Positions 26,984 through 36,375 of a stretch of 64,000 nt of DNA are shown here, one piece after another. Origin of the DNA: UBA11865 sp963749825 (lineage in GTDB: Bacteria > Chloroflexota > Anaerolineae > Promineifilales > Promineifilaceae). The position numbers were made by a program, and so were the translations under genes. The first letter of the stretch is position 1, and each line of letters begins with the position of its first letter. The stretch spans positions 1,550,001 through 1,614,000 of the forward strand of contig CAVVOI010000012.1 in NCBI GenBank assembly GCA_963749825.1. Direction: 5' to 3'. Under the pieces are notes generated by a model, which was not told the origin of the DNA, did no database searches, and was given only the letters and a program-made list of their open reading frames with translations.

Positions 26984-29900
26984 GTGGCGAGTAAAAATTC
27001 GCCGTCGACGAATCAAAAAGTGACTGAATTCCATGAATGCGTCGAGCGGATGAAAGAAGACGGGAACATCCAAAAGAAATGGCTAGTATGGCTCCAGCCT
27101 GGAGCCGTCTTTCTGTTGCTCTTGCTGGCCTTGCAACCGATGTTACGCGGTCATACGCCCTGGCCCGGAGACGGGCTACTGCACTTTTACCGGCTGGCTG
27201 AGTTGGAGCGCGCGATTCGGTTCGGGCAGCTGTTTCCGCGTTGGCTCCCGGACCTAGGATTTGGCTATGGGTTCCCGCTCTTCAATTATTATGCACCGCT
27301 AAGTTACTACATCAGCCTGGCACCCAGGCTTGCCGGCCTGTCTCTGGCGACATCGCTGAGTTTCAGCTTTGCACTGGCCCTTTTTGTATTGGCCCTGGCG
27401 GTTTTCCTATGGGCCCGAATTGTTTGGAAAAGCCTTCTGGCGGCCGTTATCGCCTCCCTGGCCACGGCCTATGCGCCTTATGTACTCTATAACACCTATC
27501 ACCGGGCCGCTTTGGCAGAGGTTTGGGGACTAGCATTTCTGGCGTTGACGCTCTGGGCAACAGCCAGACTGTTATCTCCAAACAAGCCTAAAGGGGCGCT
27601 GGTGGTCGCTGTTTTTAGCTACGCAGCCCTCATCCTCAGCCATAACATCACCGCTCTTACCGGCACGCCTCTCATTTTGAGCTACGCCCTGTTTCTAATA
27701 TGGCTGCATCGAAAGGAAGAGGAGACCAGGGGTGAAACCAGGCGTAGCTGGTCTCGCAAGGGGCTTCTTATCTTAGCCTTTGCCATATTGGCCCTAGGAC
27801 TTTCAGCCTTTTTCTGGTTGCCTGCTCTGCTTGAAAGGGATTACGTGCAAATAGAAAATCTCTATGCCCCGGCCGACTTCGCCTTTGCGAACAATTTCTT
27901 AAAAATAAAGGAGTTGCTGGCCTGGCCGTCTACGGCCGATCCCAGCCAGGTTAATCCCCCACTACCACGTAGTCTGGGCTGGCCAGCTCTCATTCTCGCC
28001 CTCGCGTCCTGGTTACCGGGCGTTTCTCTAACTTACGGCCAAAAAGCGCACCGCTTGACCATCACCCTAGGAACAGTGGCGCTGATCCTCATGACCACGG
28101 CCGCCAGCCAGGTTATTTGGACAGCCGTCCCGCTGCTGAACTTCGTCCAATTCCCCTGGCGGTTTTTGGGCCCGGTGGCAATAGGGCTAGGCATGTTAGC
28201 CGGTTTGGGCGCCCAACAATTAATCGGTCTGCTGAGACGCTATTTTGATCAAGCCAAGGGACGAAATACACCTAATTGGCTGCTTTACACCTTGATTTTG
28301 TTGATATCAGCCGTCATTTTACTCTATGCCCTACCCTCTTTGTTTCCAAGTTCGGCGCCCTCTCTGCCAGATACCATTACACCGGCCGATACGATCCGCT
28401 TCGAAATTGAAACCGGCTGGCTGGGGACCACGGCCGCGGCTGACTATTTACCCCAATCCGTACAAGAGTTGCCGACCTCGGAGAGTCTGCTGCCTCGCTA
28501 TCAAGAAGTAACGCCGTCGAATGCCATCGACCGGCTAAAAGTCAGCGATTTGCCTGATGGCTTCAAAATTAATGAAGAACGAAACACGCCTCTCGAAAAC
28601 ACAGTTTCATACAGCTCTGACGAACCGGCTGTGGCCGTTTTTGACCGTTTTGCCTTCCCGGGCTGGCGGGTTCGGTTGGATGGCAAAGCCATACAAACAC
28701 AGGTAACCAACCCTCATGGGCTGATAGCCATAAACTTGCCGGCCGGGAATCACACCGTGGAAGTAACCTTCGGCAATACACCCCTTCAGCAGTTGGCGAC
28801 CATCATATCCGTGATTGCCTTGACGATTTTTCTCGCCCTTATCATCCGGACCGTCGTCCCTAGGACGGCAATCTCTGGCTCTCCAGAGAGGCCAGAGAGA
28901 CCATTAGCCGTTATTTTGGCGATTGTTGGCCTGGTTCTGCTCCTGGTTCTGCTGAAAAGCGTCTACCTCGATCAGGCAGATACGATATTCCGGCGGCAGG
29001 GGTTCGATGGCCAACAAATTCAGGGGCTGGCTAACCCCATCCAAGTAAATTTCGGCGATGAACTTTTGTTATTGGGCTATGAGATGCCATCGCAACTTGT
29101 CCCGGCCGACCAAACCGCAGACATCTCGCTTTTTTGGCAAGCTTTGCTACCGGTAGAACAAGAGTATAGCGTCAGCCTGCAGCTGGTGGATGGGAATGGG
29201 CATCGAGTTGGCCAAGATGACAGCTTCCACCCGGCCGGTTTACCTGTCACCCGCTGGCAAGATGGCCAATATGCCCGTGACTTTCACCAGATCGAGATCT
29301 TGCCCGGAACGCCACCCGGAGAGTACCAGCTTGTCGTTTATGCGTACGAGACTGCCGCCAACCAGCGGCTGGAAACGGTTAACCAGGATGGTTTGCCAAC
29401 GGGGCAAGACTATGAATTGGGAACCATCGCCATAAGCCAGCCCAATCACCATCCAGATCCCAGTGAAATGGCGACTGGCACAGCCTTGACAGGGGTTGGC
29501 GTTTCACCGATTCTGGCACAGGATGTCCAATTGCTCGGCTTCGATCTGGCGCCGACGATGGTAGAGACGGGCGGCGCTCTGCCACTGACTCTTTATTGGT
29601 TTACACCTTCAACACCGGCTGGAAATGCTGAGGTGGCATTATACCTGGCCTGCGACCAACAAGGCGTTGTTACCCGAACTCAGTTACCACAACACCTATC
29701 GCCCGGCATAGATTGGCAGTCCGGCCAAATCTTACGAGCCGAACAAATCTTGCCGATACCTGCCATTGGAACTGATGGCCAGCCTTTGACAGAGGATGAC
29801 TGTACTTTGATGCTAGACTTCCAAGGCTGGCAGGAGGAGGATAGCGTACAAGTGCCTCTATCACCGGTGACTTTGAACGCGCCGGTCCACAATTTCAGCG

Positions 29901-30328
29901 AACCCAAGATGGAGCACTCAGTCGGCGCCAACCTTGGTGGAGTCGCCACTTTAGCCGGCTACAATCTCGACGAATCGCATATTCGGCCGGGGGAGGTACT
30001 GGAATTCGACTTGTATTGGCGCTCGGAAGAAACCGCTCAGGTATCCTACTCCATCTTTGCCCAATTATTAAGGCCAGACAACCGTATCCTCGTCCAAAAA
30101 GATCAGTTACCCGTTATGGGAGACCGACCGACATCTGGTTGGGTACCCGGTGAATATATTAGAGATCCTTACCAACTGATGATTCCCTTAGATGCCGCGC
30201 CGGGTAAATACCGGCTAATCGTGGGCATGTATGATAGCCAAACGGGAGAACGATTGCGGATATTAGGTGGAACTCAAGATGCCATCGTTTTATCAGAGTC
30301 GATTCTGATCCGGCCGAATGATAATTAA
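26984..30328 (+). CDS. large PTPS-related / GT-C-like membrane protein with beta modules
   Basis: 1114 residues; GTG 26984 is used, though ATG at 27050 is possible. The membrane part (residues 30-500) has about 12 helices and the family block HTPWPGDGLLHFYRLAELERA...FPRWLPDLGFGYGFPLFNYY of the 6-pyruvoyl-tetrahydropterin-synthase-related membrane family, with the acidic-pocket layout of GT-C glycosyltransferases. After a second set of helices (about 605 and 645) come three beta modules of about 120 residues (LLGYEMPSQLVPADQTADISLFWQ, LLGFDLAPTMVETGGALPLTLYW, LAGYNLDESHIRPGEVLEFDLYW). Probably transfers sugars from lipid carriers at the outer face; no substrate can be given. Confidence 0.75.
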   Translation: MASKNSPSTNQKVTEFHECVERMKEDGNIQKKWLVWLQPGAVFLLLLLALQPMLRGHTPWPGDGLLHFYRLAELERAIRFGQLFPRWLPDLGFGYGFPLFNYYAPLSYYISLAPRLAGLSLATSLSFSFALALFVLALAVFLWARIVWKSLLAAVIASLATAYAPYVLYNTYHRAALAEVWGLAFLALTLWATARLLSPNKPKGALVVAVFSYAALILSHNITALTGTPLILSYALFLIWLHRKEEETRGETRRSWSRKGLLILAFAILALGLSAFFWLPALLERDYVQIENLYAPADFAFANNFLKIKELLAWPSTADPSQVNPPLPRSLGWPALILALASWLPGVSLTYGQKAHRLTITLGTVALILMTTAASQVIWTAVPLLNFVQFPWRFLGPVAIGLGMLAGLGAQQLIGLLRRYFDQAKGRNTPNWLLYTLILLISAVILLYALPSLFPSSAPSLPDTITPADTIRFEIETGWLGTTAAADYLPQSVQELPTSESLLPRYQEVTPSNAIDRLKVSDLPDGFKINEERNTPLENTVSYSSDEPAVAVFDRFAFPGWRVRLDGKAIQTQVTNPHGLIAINLPAGNHTVEVTFGNTPLQQLATIISVIALTIFLALIIRTVVPRTAISGSPERPERPLAVILAIVGLVLLLVLLKSVYLDQADTIFRRQGFDGQQIQGLANPIQVNFGDELLLLGYEMPSQLVPADQTADISLFWQALLPVEQEYSVSLQLVDGNGHRVGQDDSFHPAGLPVTRWQDGQYARDFHQIEILPGTPPGEYQLVVYAYETAANQRLETVNQDGLPTGQDYELGTIAISQPNHHPDPSEMATGTALTGVGVSPILAQDVQLLGFDLAPTMVETGGALPLTLYWFTPSTPAGNAEVALYLACDQQGVVTRTQLPQHLSPGIDWQSGQILRAEQILPIPAIGTDGQPLTEDDCTLMLDFQGWQEEDSVQVPLSPVTLNAPVHNFSEPKMEHSVGANLGGVATLAGYNLDESHIRPGEVLEFDLYWRSEETAQVSYSIFAQLLRPDNRILVQKDQLPVMGDRPTSGWVPGEYIRDPYQLMIPLDAAPGKYRLIVGMYDSQTGERLRILGGTQDAIVLSESILIRPNDN

Positions 30329-30416
30329 GGTAGTCCTACTTCCCCCTGATTCATACTACAGTAGTAAGAACCCTTACCCCACAGACTTCTCATCTCCCTA
30401 ACGAGACTGCCTTTAT

Positions 30417-31676
30417 TCAAATCACGGTTCCATCAGGAATGACTGCATTCTTGGGAACGATTACGATCCCTTCCCGCGCCACCCAATTTTCATGCTCCTC
30501 ATCTTTCCGATCGGGTATATCGCGTATGATCACTTGCCGGCCTATGCTGGCATTTTTGTCGACGATGGCTCCGTGAATGACGGACTCTGGACCAATGCCA
30601 ATATGCGATTGTCCTTCCTTCCAATAATTTTCGCCTTTCTCAGTCACTTCATAATAGTCAGCGCCCATGATGACCGACCGTTCAATGGTTACACCGTGGG
30701 CGATGATACTGCGCAATCCAATGACAGAATTTCTAATCGTCGCCTCTTGTATCCGGCAACCGTCGGCCAATAATACGTTGGTCAAGCTACCGCCTTCAAT
30801 TTTTGAGGCAGCCAGGAACCGGGGACGAGTATAAATGGGGCTGCTGGGATCATAAAGATTGAATTTGGGCAAAGGCGCGGCCATATCCAGGTTTACTTCG
30901 TAAAAGCGTCGAATGGTTCCAATATCTTCCCAGTAATCATCAAACACATAGCCCATGACGCATTGATTGTCGATCGCGGCCGGGATGATATGTTTGCCAA
31001 AATCCTTCCCGTCATTGGCATCGAGTATGTCGAATAGCGTATCGGTGCCAAAAACGTAAATGCCTAAGGAGGCCATATAAGGTTTTTCAGGATCATCTCC
31101 GCTTTCCAAACCTTCCAATTCCTCGGGGGTTTGTGGCTTCTCGGTGAAGCGGGTGATCTGCCCGGAATCATCGAGCTTCAAAATGCCGAGCCCGGAAGCA
31201 TCTTCACCACCAACAGGCTGAACGGCAATGGTTACGTCGGCTTCTGAGGCAATATGAAACTCGACGAATTTTTTATAATCCATCCGGTAAAGATGATCAC
31301 CGGCTAATATCAGGGTATATTTCGCAAGCGCGGATTTAATCTCGATTTCCTGTTTGCGGATAGCGTCGGCCGTTCCCTCATACCAGTCGTCGCTACGATA
31401 GGTCTGCTCGGCCGCCAAAATTTGTACCCAGCCACGGGTAAAGATATCTCGCGTGTAGGTACGATGGATATGGCGGTGGAGGGAGACGGAGTTAAATTGG
31501 GTCAAGATCGCGATTTTATCGATCTCCGAGATGAAGCAATTGCTCATGGGAATATCGATCAAGCGGTATTTGCCCGCAAAAGGTACGGCCGGCTTCGTCC
31601 TGTCGCGAGTCAATGGGTAAAGTCGAGAACCAACACCCCCACCTAACACAACGGCCATCACATCCTTCATCTGCAT
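30417..31676 (-). CDS. glgC: glucose-1-phosphate adenylyltransferase
   Basis: 419 residues from ATG 31676, which has GGAG upstream. It makes ADP-glucose for glycogen. The nucleotidyltransferase motif VLGGGVGSRLYPLTRDRTKPAVPFAG, SNCFISEI, WYEGTADAIRKQ, LILAGDHLYRMDY and FTEKPQTPEE are all there, followed by a left-handed beta helix with SVIGLRS. C-terminal features match plant- and cyanobacterial-like AGPases. No glycogen synthase gene is in view. Convergent with the membrane-protein gene. Confidence 0.96.
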   Translation of the reverse strand: MQMKDVMAVVLGGGVGSRLYPLTRDRTKPAVPFAGKYRLIDIPMSNCFISEIDKIAILTQFNSVSLHRHIHRTYTRDIFTRGWVQILAAEQTYRSDDWYEGTADAIRKQEIEIKSALAKYTLILAGDHLYRMDYKKFVEFHIASEADVTIAVQPVGGEDASGLGILKLDDSGQITRFTEKPQTPEELEGLESGDDPEKPYMASLGIYVFGTDTLFDILDANDGKDFGKHIIPAAIDNQCVMGYVFDDYWEDIGTIRRFYEVNLDMAAPLPKFNLYDPSSPIYTRPRFLAASKIEGGSLTNVLLADGCRIQEATIRNSVIGLRSIIAHGVTIERSVIMGADYYEVTEKGENYWKEGQSHIGIGPESVIHGAIVDKNASIGRQVIIRDIPDRKDEEHENWVAREGIVIVPKNAVIPDGTVI

Positions 31677-31973
31677 TGCTGCGCTCCTTGATACTGATTC
31701 GACTCGTGCCGACTGATACATTACACACAAGCTATTTCCATACCAGTATAGCTCACTCTGATGACAAAACAGAACAACTGCGATCACTGGTATTATCAGG
31801 CTCTTCGTTTATAATGGCCTCCTAGAGAAGCCTTACCCTTGCATGGACTATTGGCTCCTCAAGTCTCAAAGTGCTACGAAATTAAGGGTTTTGCTGTTGT
31901 TGCTGCCCGAAAGCGGCTGCCAAGGGAAAGAGCCCAGCGAATTATCATCAAAGACAACGTGTGGAGTTGATTT

Positions 31974-33692
31974 ATGAGCCCAACGGATTGGATAGGAAAA
32001 ACTATCGGCGGACGATATAAAATACTGGAGTTGTTAGGGCAAGGTGGCATGTCGGCCGTCTATAAGGCTAACGATCCTAATCTACGTCGGGTGGTCGCCG
32101 TCAAGCTCATTCATCCCCATCTTTCCAGCGACCCAGAATTCGTCCGTCGCTTCGAGGAAGAAGCGGCCGCGGTTGCCAGCCTACGCCATCCTAATATTAT
32201 CCAGGTTTATGACTTCAATCATGATGGCGATACCTATTACATCGTCTTCGAATTCATCCCTGGCGAGAGTCTACAAGCTCATCTAAAACGTCTCGATGAT
32301 AGCAACCGGCAGATGCCTTATAGCCAGACCGTCGATATCGCCGCTCATATCGGCGACGCCCTGGATTACGCCCACAGTCGAGGCATGGTTCACCGGGATG
32401 TCAAGCCGGCTAACGTGATGCTCAACGTCCACGGGCAAGCGATACTGATGGATTTCGGCGTGGTAAAGATAGTCGGCGGGGATACGCACACGGCGACAGG
32501 AGCCGTTATCGGGACGGCCCGCTATATGTCGCCTGAACAAATCAGGGGAGAAAAGGTCGATACCCGGTCTGATATTTATTCCCTCGGCGTCATGCTCTTC
32601 GAGATGGTTGGCGCCCGGCCGCCGTTTCAAGCTGATTCAGCGCTCACCGTGATGATGATGCACGTCAATGATCCTGTGCCCGACCTGCACCAGATCCGGC
32701 CAGATGTACCAGACGACCTGGTGCAAATCATCAACGCGGCTATGGTCAAAAATCGAGACAGTCGCTACCAAAGTGCTGCGCAGCTGGCAGCGGCGTTGCG
32801 CGCGGCTAATCTGCAAGCCCCTGTCGACAAAAGTACCATCGTCGTTCCGGCGGCGGCAGCGGTCGCTGCCAGCCAATTAGCAACCCAGCCTGATAGACAA
32901 GCCTCGCCAGGCCAGCAGGTGGGTGCAGCTGGGGCTGCGACCGGAGCATCAACAGTTGGAGCAGCGGTATCGACTGCACCACCGGCGTCGAAGCCGGATC
33001 GCAGCCGGGTCATCATTTTCGGTGGGATAGCGGCCGTTATTTTGATAGCCATATGTCTCATTTCCGCTGGCATCATTTTTAGTTCCGGCATATTGTCAGG
33101 CAGCGGGGACGATGAAGTAAGCCTGACTGAGACGGCCGTCATTGCCGGCGTATTGACTCAGGAGGCGAAAGCTACCGAAATTGCAGGCGGGGTAACAACC
33201 GCCACGCCGACGCAAACAGACGATGTCATCGAGCCATCTCCGACTAGTTCGCCAACAATGACGCCGACGGACACGCCAGAGCCTGTCTACACCCCAACGG
33301 ATGTAGCGACGGCAACCCAACAACCAACAGCGACTCACACGCCTCAACCGACAAATCCGCCTCTGCCCACGCCGACCGAGGCCACTGGTCCCCGAGTAGG
33401 TATCAACCAAATCACAAGCGACGGTACCAGCTATATCGTCGATTACACCCCGTATGGTTACGTACCAACTTTACCAGGCACGCATATCCACTTTTTTTGG
33501 AATACGGTTCCTCCCCAAAACGCCGGCGTAGGCCCGACCCAAGAAAGCTGGATCCTTTATGGCGGACCTAATCCATTTACCCTCTACAAAGTCGCCGACC
33601 GGCCGCCTGGAGCTACCCAGATGTGCGCCCTAGTAGCCAACCCAGATCACACAATTCAGTTAAATACGGGAAACTGCACTAACCTGCCATAA
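31974..33692 (+). CDS. transmembrane Ser/Thr protein kinase (PknB type)
   Basis: 572 residues. The kinase domain (about 10-280) has GQGGMSAVYKA, VAVKLIH, MVHRDVKPANVML, MDFGVVK and MSPEQIRG, all catalytic residues present. A low-complexity Ala-rich juxtamembrane segment, one helix (VIIFGGIAAVILIAICLISAGIIF, about 342-366) and a Thr/Pro-rich extracellular linker follow. The last 90 residues are a small extracellular domain with a Cys pair (QMCALVANP, NTGNCTNLP), not PASTA repeats. It would phosphorylate cytoplasmic proteins in response to an external cue. No phosphatase gene is adjacent. Confidence 0.94.
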   Translation: MSPTDWIGKTIGGRYKILELLGQGGMSAVYKANDPNLRRVVAVKLIHPHLSSDPEFVRRFEEEAAAVASLRHPNIIQVYDFNHDGDTYYIVFEFIPGESLQAHLKRLDDSNRQMPYSQTVDIAAHIGDALDYAHSRGMVHRDVKPANVMLNVHGQAILMDFGVVKIVGGDTHTATGAVIGTARYMSPEQIRGEKVDTRSDIYSLGVMLFEMVGARPPFQADSALTVMMMHVNDPVPDLHQIRPDVPDDLVQIINAAMVKNRDSRYQSAAQLAAALRAANLQAPVDKSTIVVPAAAAVAASQLATQPDRQASPGQQVGAAGAATGASTVGAAVSTAPPASKPDRSRVIIFGGIAAVILIAICLISAGIIFSSGILSGSGDDEVSLTETAVIAGVLTQEAKATEIAGGVTTATPTQTDDVIEPSPTSSPTMTPTDTPEPVYTPTDVATATQQPTATHTPQPTNPPLPTPTEATGPRVGINQITSDGTSYIVDYTPYGYVPTLPGTHIHFFWNTVPPQNAGVGPTQESWILYGGPNPFTLYKVADRPPGATQMCALVANPDHTIQLNTGNCTNLP

Positions 33693-33700
33693 GTTAAAAA

Positions 33701-33738
33701 GAAAAAAGGCGTGCGCTCCAAGAAATGAACCGCACGCC
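33701..33738 (-). terminator. intrinsic terminator of the nuclease gene
   Basis: On the minus strand, the stem GGCGTGCG/CGCACGCC (33731-33738 with 33708-33715) is followed by a T-rich tail (complement of 33696-33707). It ends the minus-strand nuclease gene and may also stop the converging kinase transcript. Confidence 0.85.
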
Positions 33739-33763
33739 CATAAGCTTTTGTTTACGCTAGTTC

Positions 33764-35009
33764 TTATTTGACGCTAGGCACCATCGCGTCGATCCAGACC
33801 AGACGATGGTCGGAACTCACGGCCGGGAACCCAGGACCCGTTAAGTAGAAGAAGTCATCGCCCATTGCCGGCCAAAATACGCCGGCATCGACAATTCGAA
33901 GCTGCTTCCGCGGCAAAACATAATCTGCTCGTAAATTTCCTGGTCCGCCAAAAGCGCTCTCAGAAAAATCCGCTGTATCAAAAGCAGGATCGCTTATATG
34001 GTAATCGTTATTGTCATCTTGAAATACGGCCGCCCAAGGACCCCCATCACTACTCGGCGTTACTTTTGTATTGACCAGTGGATGGTCCAACAATAATTGT
34101 GCTGAACCAGGGATGCTGTCTCCATCGTACGGATCGGAGTTCTGGTCCCCGGCAATCACAAAGGGATCGCCAGGAACAATGCCGCCCCATTTCCCATCGT
34201 CATCATAAATGTAGCTACTACGCGAGGGAATGATGTAATCAGCCCAGAAACGGATCTCGTCATAGTTCCGGGTTCCGTTACGATCCTCCGGTCCGTCAAA
34301 AACCGGCGGCGTGGGGTGGCTGGTTAGGAAGTGAACCGTCTTTCCATCAATGATAATAGGTACATCCCAATGGCTTTTTGAGGAGAGACGGAAAATCTCC
34401 AGGTCGCCTTCGTCATACCAATCAGTCCCATCAGGATTTACGGGCAACTTGGCACCGGGCATGTCTTTCCAAAGGAAAAGTTGGAAGGTACGTACATTGT
34501 TGAGGTCGATGGGATGCATGGAATAGATAGCCATGCCATATTGGCCGGGGAAGAAACCAAATCCATAGGCATCGCCTGGTCCACCCACAGAGCCATTCTT
34601 GTCAAAGTCGCGGCCGGATGGTATGCCCGTATTTGAAGGGGCTATGAAGGTATACGGGTATTCAATTGGCTCAGCCCCGTTATGCGGTACGGATAGGTAA
34701 TTATCCTGGAAAAATCCAAGAGCCACGCCGCCTGCATCGTAATCAAACTCATTGATGAGCAACACCTCCGGACGGGTACGCTGGATGATCTCGGCTACAG
34801 CCTGGGCTTGCATATCATCCGGCGTAGACAGATCGCTGATAAGATCTCCGGCGTTGAATCGATTGAGTGAAGCATTGAAGGTGGCAAATCGAACGGGGTC
34901 CGGATTACCTCCTTCATTCTCATCGCCAGCCTGGGCAGCAGATACGATTCCCAGCACCAGGATGACCGTCAAAAGAACCAGCAACATTAAATAACGTTTT
35001 CTGTGCATT
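33764..35009 (-). CDS. secreted endonuclease/exonuclease/phosphatase-family protein
   Basis: 415 residues from ATG 35009, with GGAGG seven bases upstream. A signal peptide (MHRKRYLMLLVLLTVILVLG...AAQA) marks export. The fold motifs are RFATFNASLNRF (Asn), VLLINEFDYD (catalytic Glu), PFVIAGDQNSDPYDGDS (Asp/Asn) and AVSSDHRLVWID (Asp-His). Such proteins hydrolyse phosphodiester bonds in DNA, RNA or lipids; an extracellular nuclease or phosphatase for nutrient scavenging fits, but the substrate is unknown. An own terminator follows. Confidence 0.88.
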
Positions 35010-35177
35010 GAAAAACCTCCATAAGGGTATATAGAATGTGGGATGCGCCAATAGAAAATCATTATACAGTGCGAAGGCCAATAAAATCAATTCCTAATTT
35101 CTATTTCGGGTGAAATTTTCACCAGACAATTATGTGGCGACTCTCTCACTAATCGATGACAAATTGAACGATTAGGA

Positions 35178-35206
35178 TTGACTTCCAAAACGTTTTGGAA
35201 TATACT
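35178..35206 (+). promoter_or_regulatory. sigma70 promoter with LacI-type operator in the spacer
   Basis: TTGACT (35178-35183), a 17-base spacer and TATACT (35201-35206) make a near-consensus promoter. The perfect 18-bp palindrome TTCCAAAACGTTTTGGAA (35183-35200) fills the spacer and has the AACGTT centre typical of LacI-family operators. The LacI-family gene starts 63 bases downstream, so autoregulation is expected. Confidence 0.85.
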
Positions 35207-35268
35207 GAAAGTGCGTCTGATTGATAGATGAGGGAGCCTGATTGGCCCGGTAGGTTAGGAGTAAGGTT

Positions 35269-36282
35269 GTGGCGGTAACGCTAAAGGATCTCGCCAAACA
35301 TGTTGGCGTATCAGTTACCACAGCTTCTAGAGCCTTGGCTGGTTACGACGATGTCTCCGATGAGACAAAAAGACGCGTTAAGGAAGCTGCCACCGAATTA
35401 GGTTATTATCCCAATATCACTGCCAGAAGGCTGCAGAAGCAAAAAAGCGATACCCTGGGTTTCATCATGCCTACGGTTAATCCCCGCTTCTCTGATCCAT
35501 TTTTTAGCGAAATCATCGCTGGAATAGGCAATGAGGCCGCCAGACATGAGTTCGACTTGCTCGTTTCCACCCACGCCCCAAATAGCAGCGACGAAAAAGC
35601 AGCTTATGAAAGAGCGACCCGAGGGGGTTGGGTTGATGGCTTAATCGTGATACGGACAAGGGAAGACGATAGCCGCATCCAACTCCTATGCCAGCAAAAT
35701 TTTCCCTTCGTCGCCTTTGGCCGAACCGATGACGAATTAGATTTTCCTTTCGTGGATGAAGATAGCATTGCCGGCGTGCGCATGCTGGTAGAACATATCA
35801 TCAGCCTGGGTCACCGGAGGATAGGCTTCATTGCCCCGCCAGCCGGACTCATGTTTGGCGTCTATCGTATGCGTGGATTCCTCGAAACGATGGCCATTAA
35901 CGATCTGCCGGTCGAGGTAGATTGGGTGGTAGAGGGCGATCTCACCCAAAGCGGCGGGGCCAGAGCGATAAAAAAACTCATTGATTTGGAGCCATCCTTA
36001 ACAGCGGTAATATGCGGCAACGACCTGATGGCGATTGGGGCGATGAACCATCTGCAAAAATTGGGCCGTAAAATGGCTATTGCCGGCTTTGATGACATCC
36101 CCATAGCCGCTTATACAAACCCATCGCTAACGACGGTTCGCCAGCCGATTTACGAGATTGGGCAGCTAACTTGCTCGATCCTGATTGACATTATCAATGG
36201 CCATCCACCGGATAAAGATCATATTTTGCTCACACCAGAGTTAATCGTTAGAGAGTCAAGTGGAGCGCCGGTGGCCAATTAA
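35269..36282 (+). CDS. LacI-family transcription regulator of the glucoside operon
   Basis: 337 residues, normal length. GTG 35269 follows AGGAGTAAGGTT. The N-terminal helix-turn-helix is VTLKDLAKHVGVSVTTASRAL with the hinge helix PNITARRLQKQK. The sugar-binding core ends IAGFDDIPIAAYTNPSLTTVRQPI. It binds the palindrome in its own promoter and would release it when its sugar ligand appears. First gene of the unit with the binding protein, two permeases and the GH13_18 enzyme. Confidence 0.95.
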   Translation: MAVTLKDLAKHVGVSVTTASRALAGYDDVSDETKRRVKEAATELGYYPNITARRLQKQKSDTLGFIMPTVNPRFSDPFFSEIIAGIGNEAARHEFDLLVSTHAPNSSDEKAAYERATRGGWVDGLIVIRTREDDSRIQLLCQQNFPFVAFGRTDDELDFPFVDEDSIAGVRMLVEHIISLGHRRIGFIAPPAGLMFGVYRMRGFLETMAINDLPVEVDWVVEGDLTQSGGARAIKKLIDLEPSLTAVICGNDLMAIGAMNHLQKLGRKMAIAGFDDIPIAAYTNPSLTTVRQPIYEIGQLTCSILIDIINGHPPDKDHILLTPELIVRESSGAPVAN

Positions 36283-36375
36283 AGGAGGTGAAGAAGCAGT
36301 TAAATTGATCAATGAGGAAACAACCCATGATGAAAGAATATTATATAAGGTTACCTATCAGGAGGTTGATAGAAG

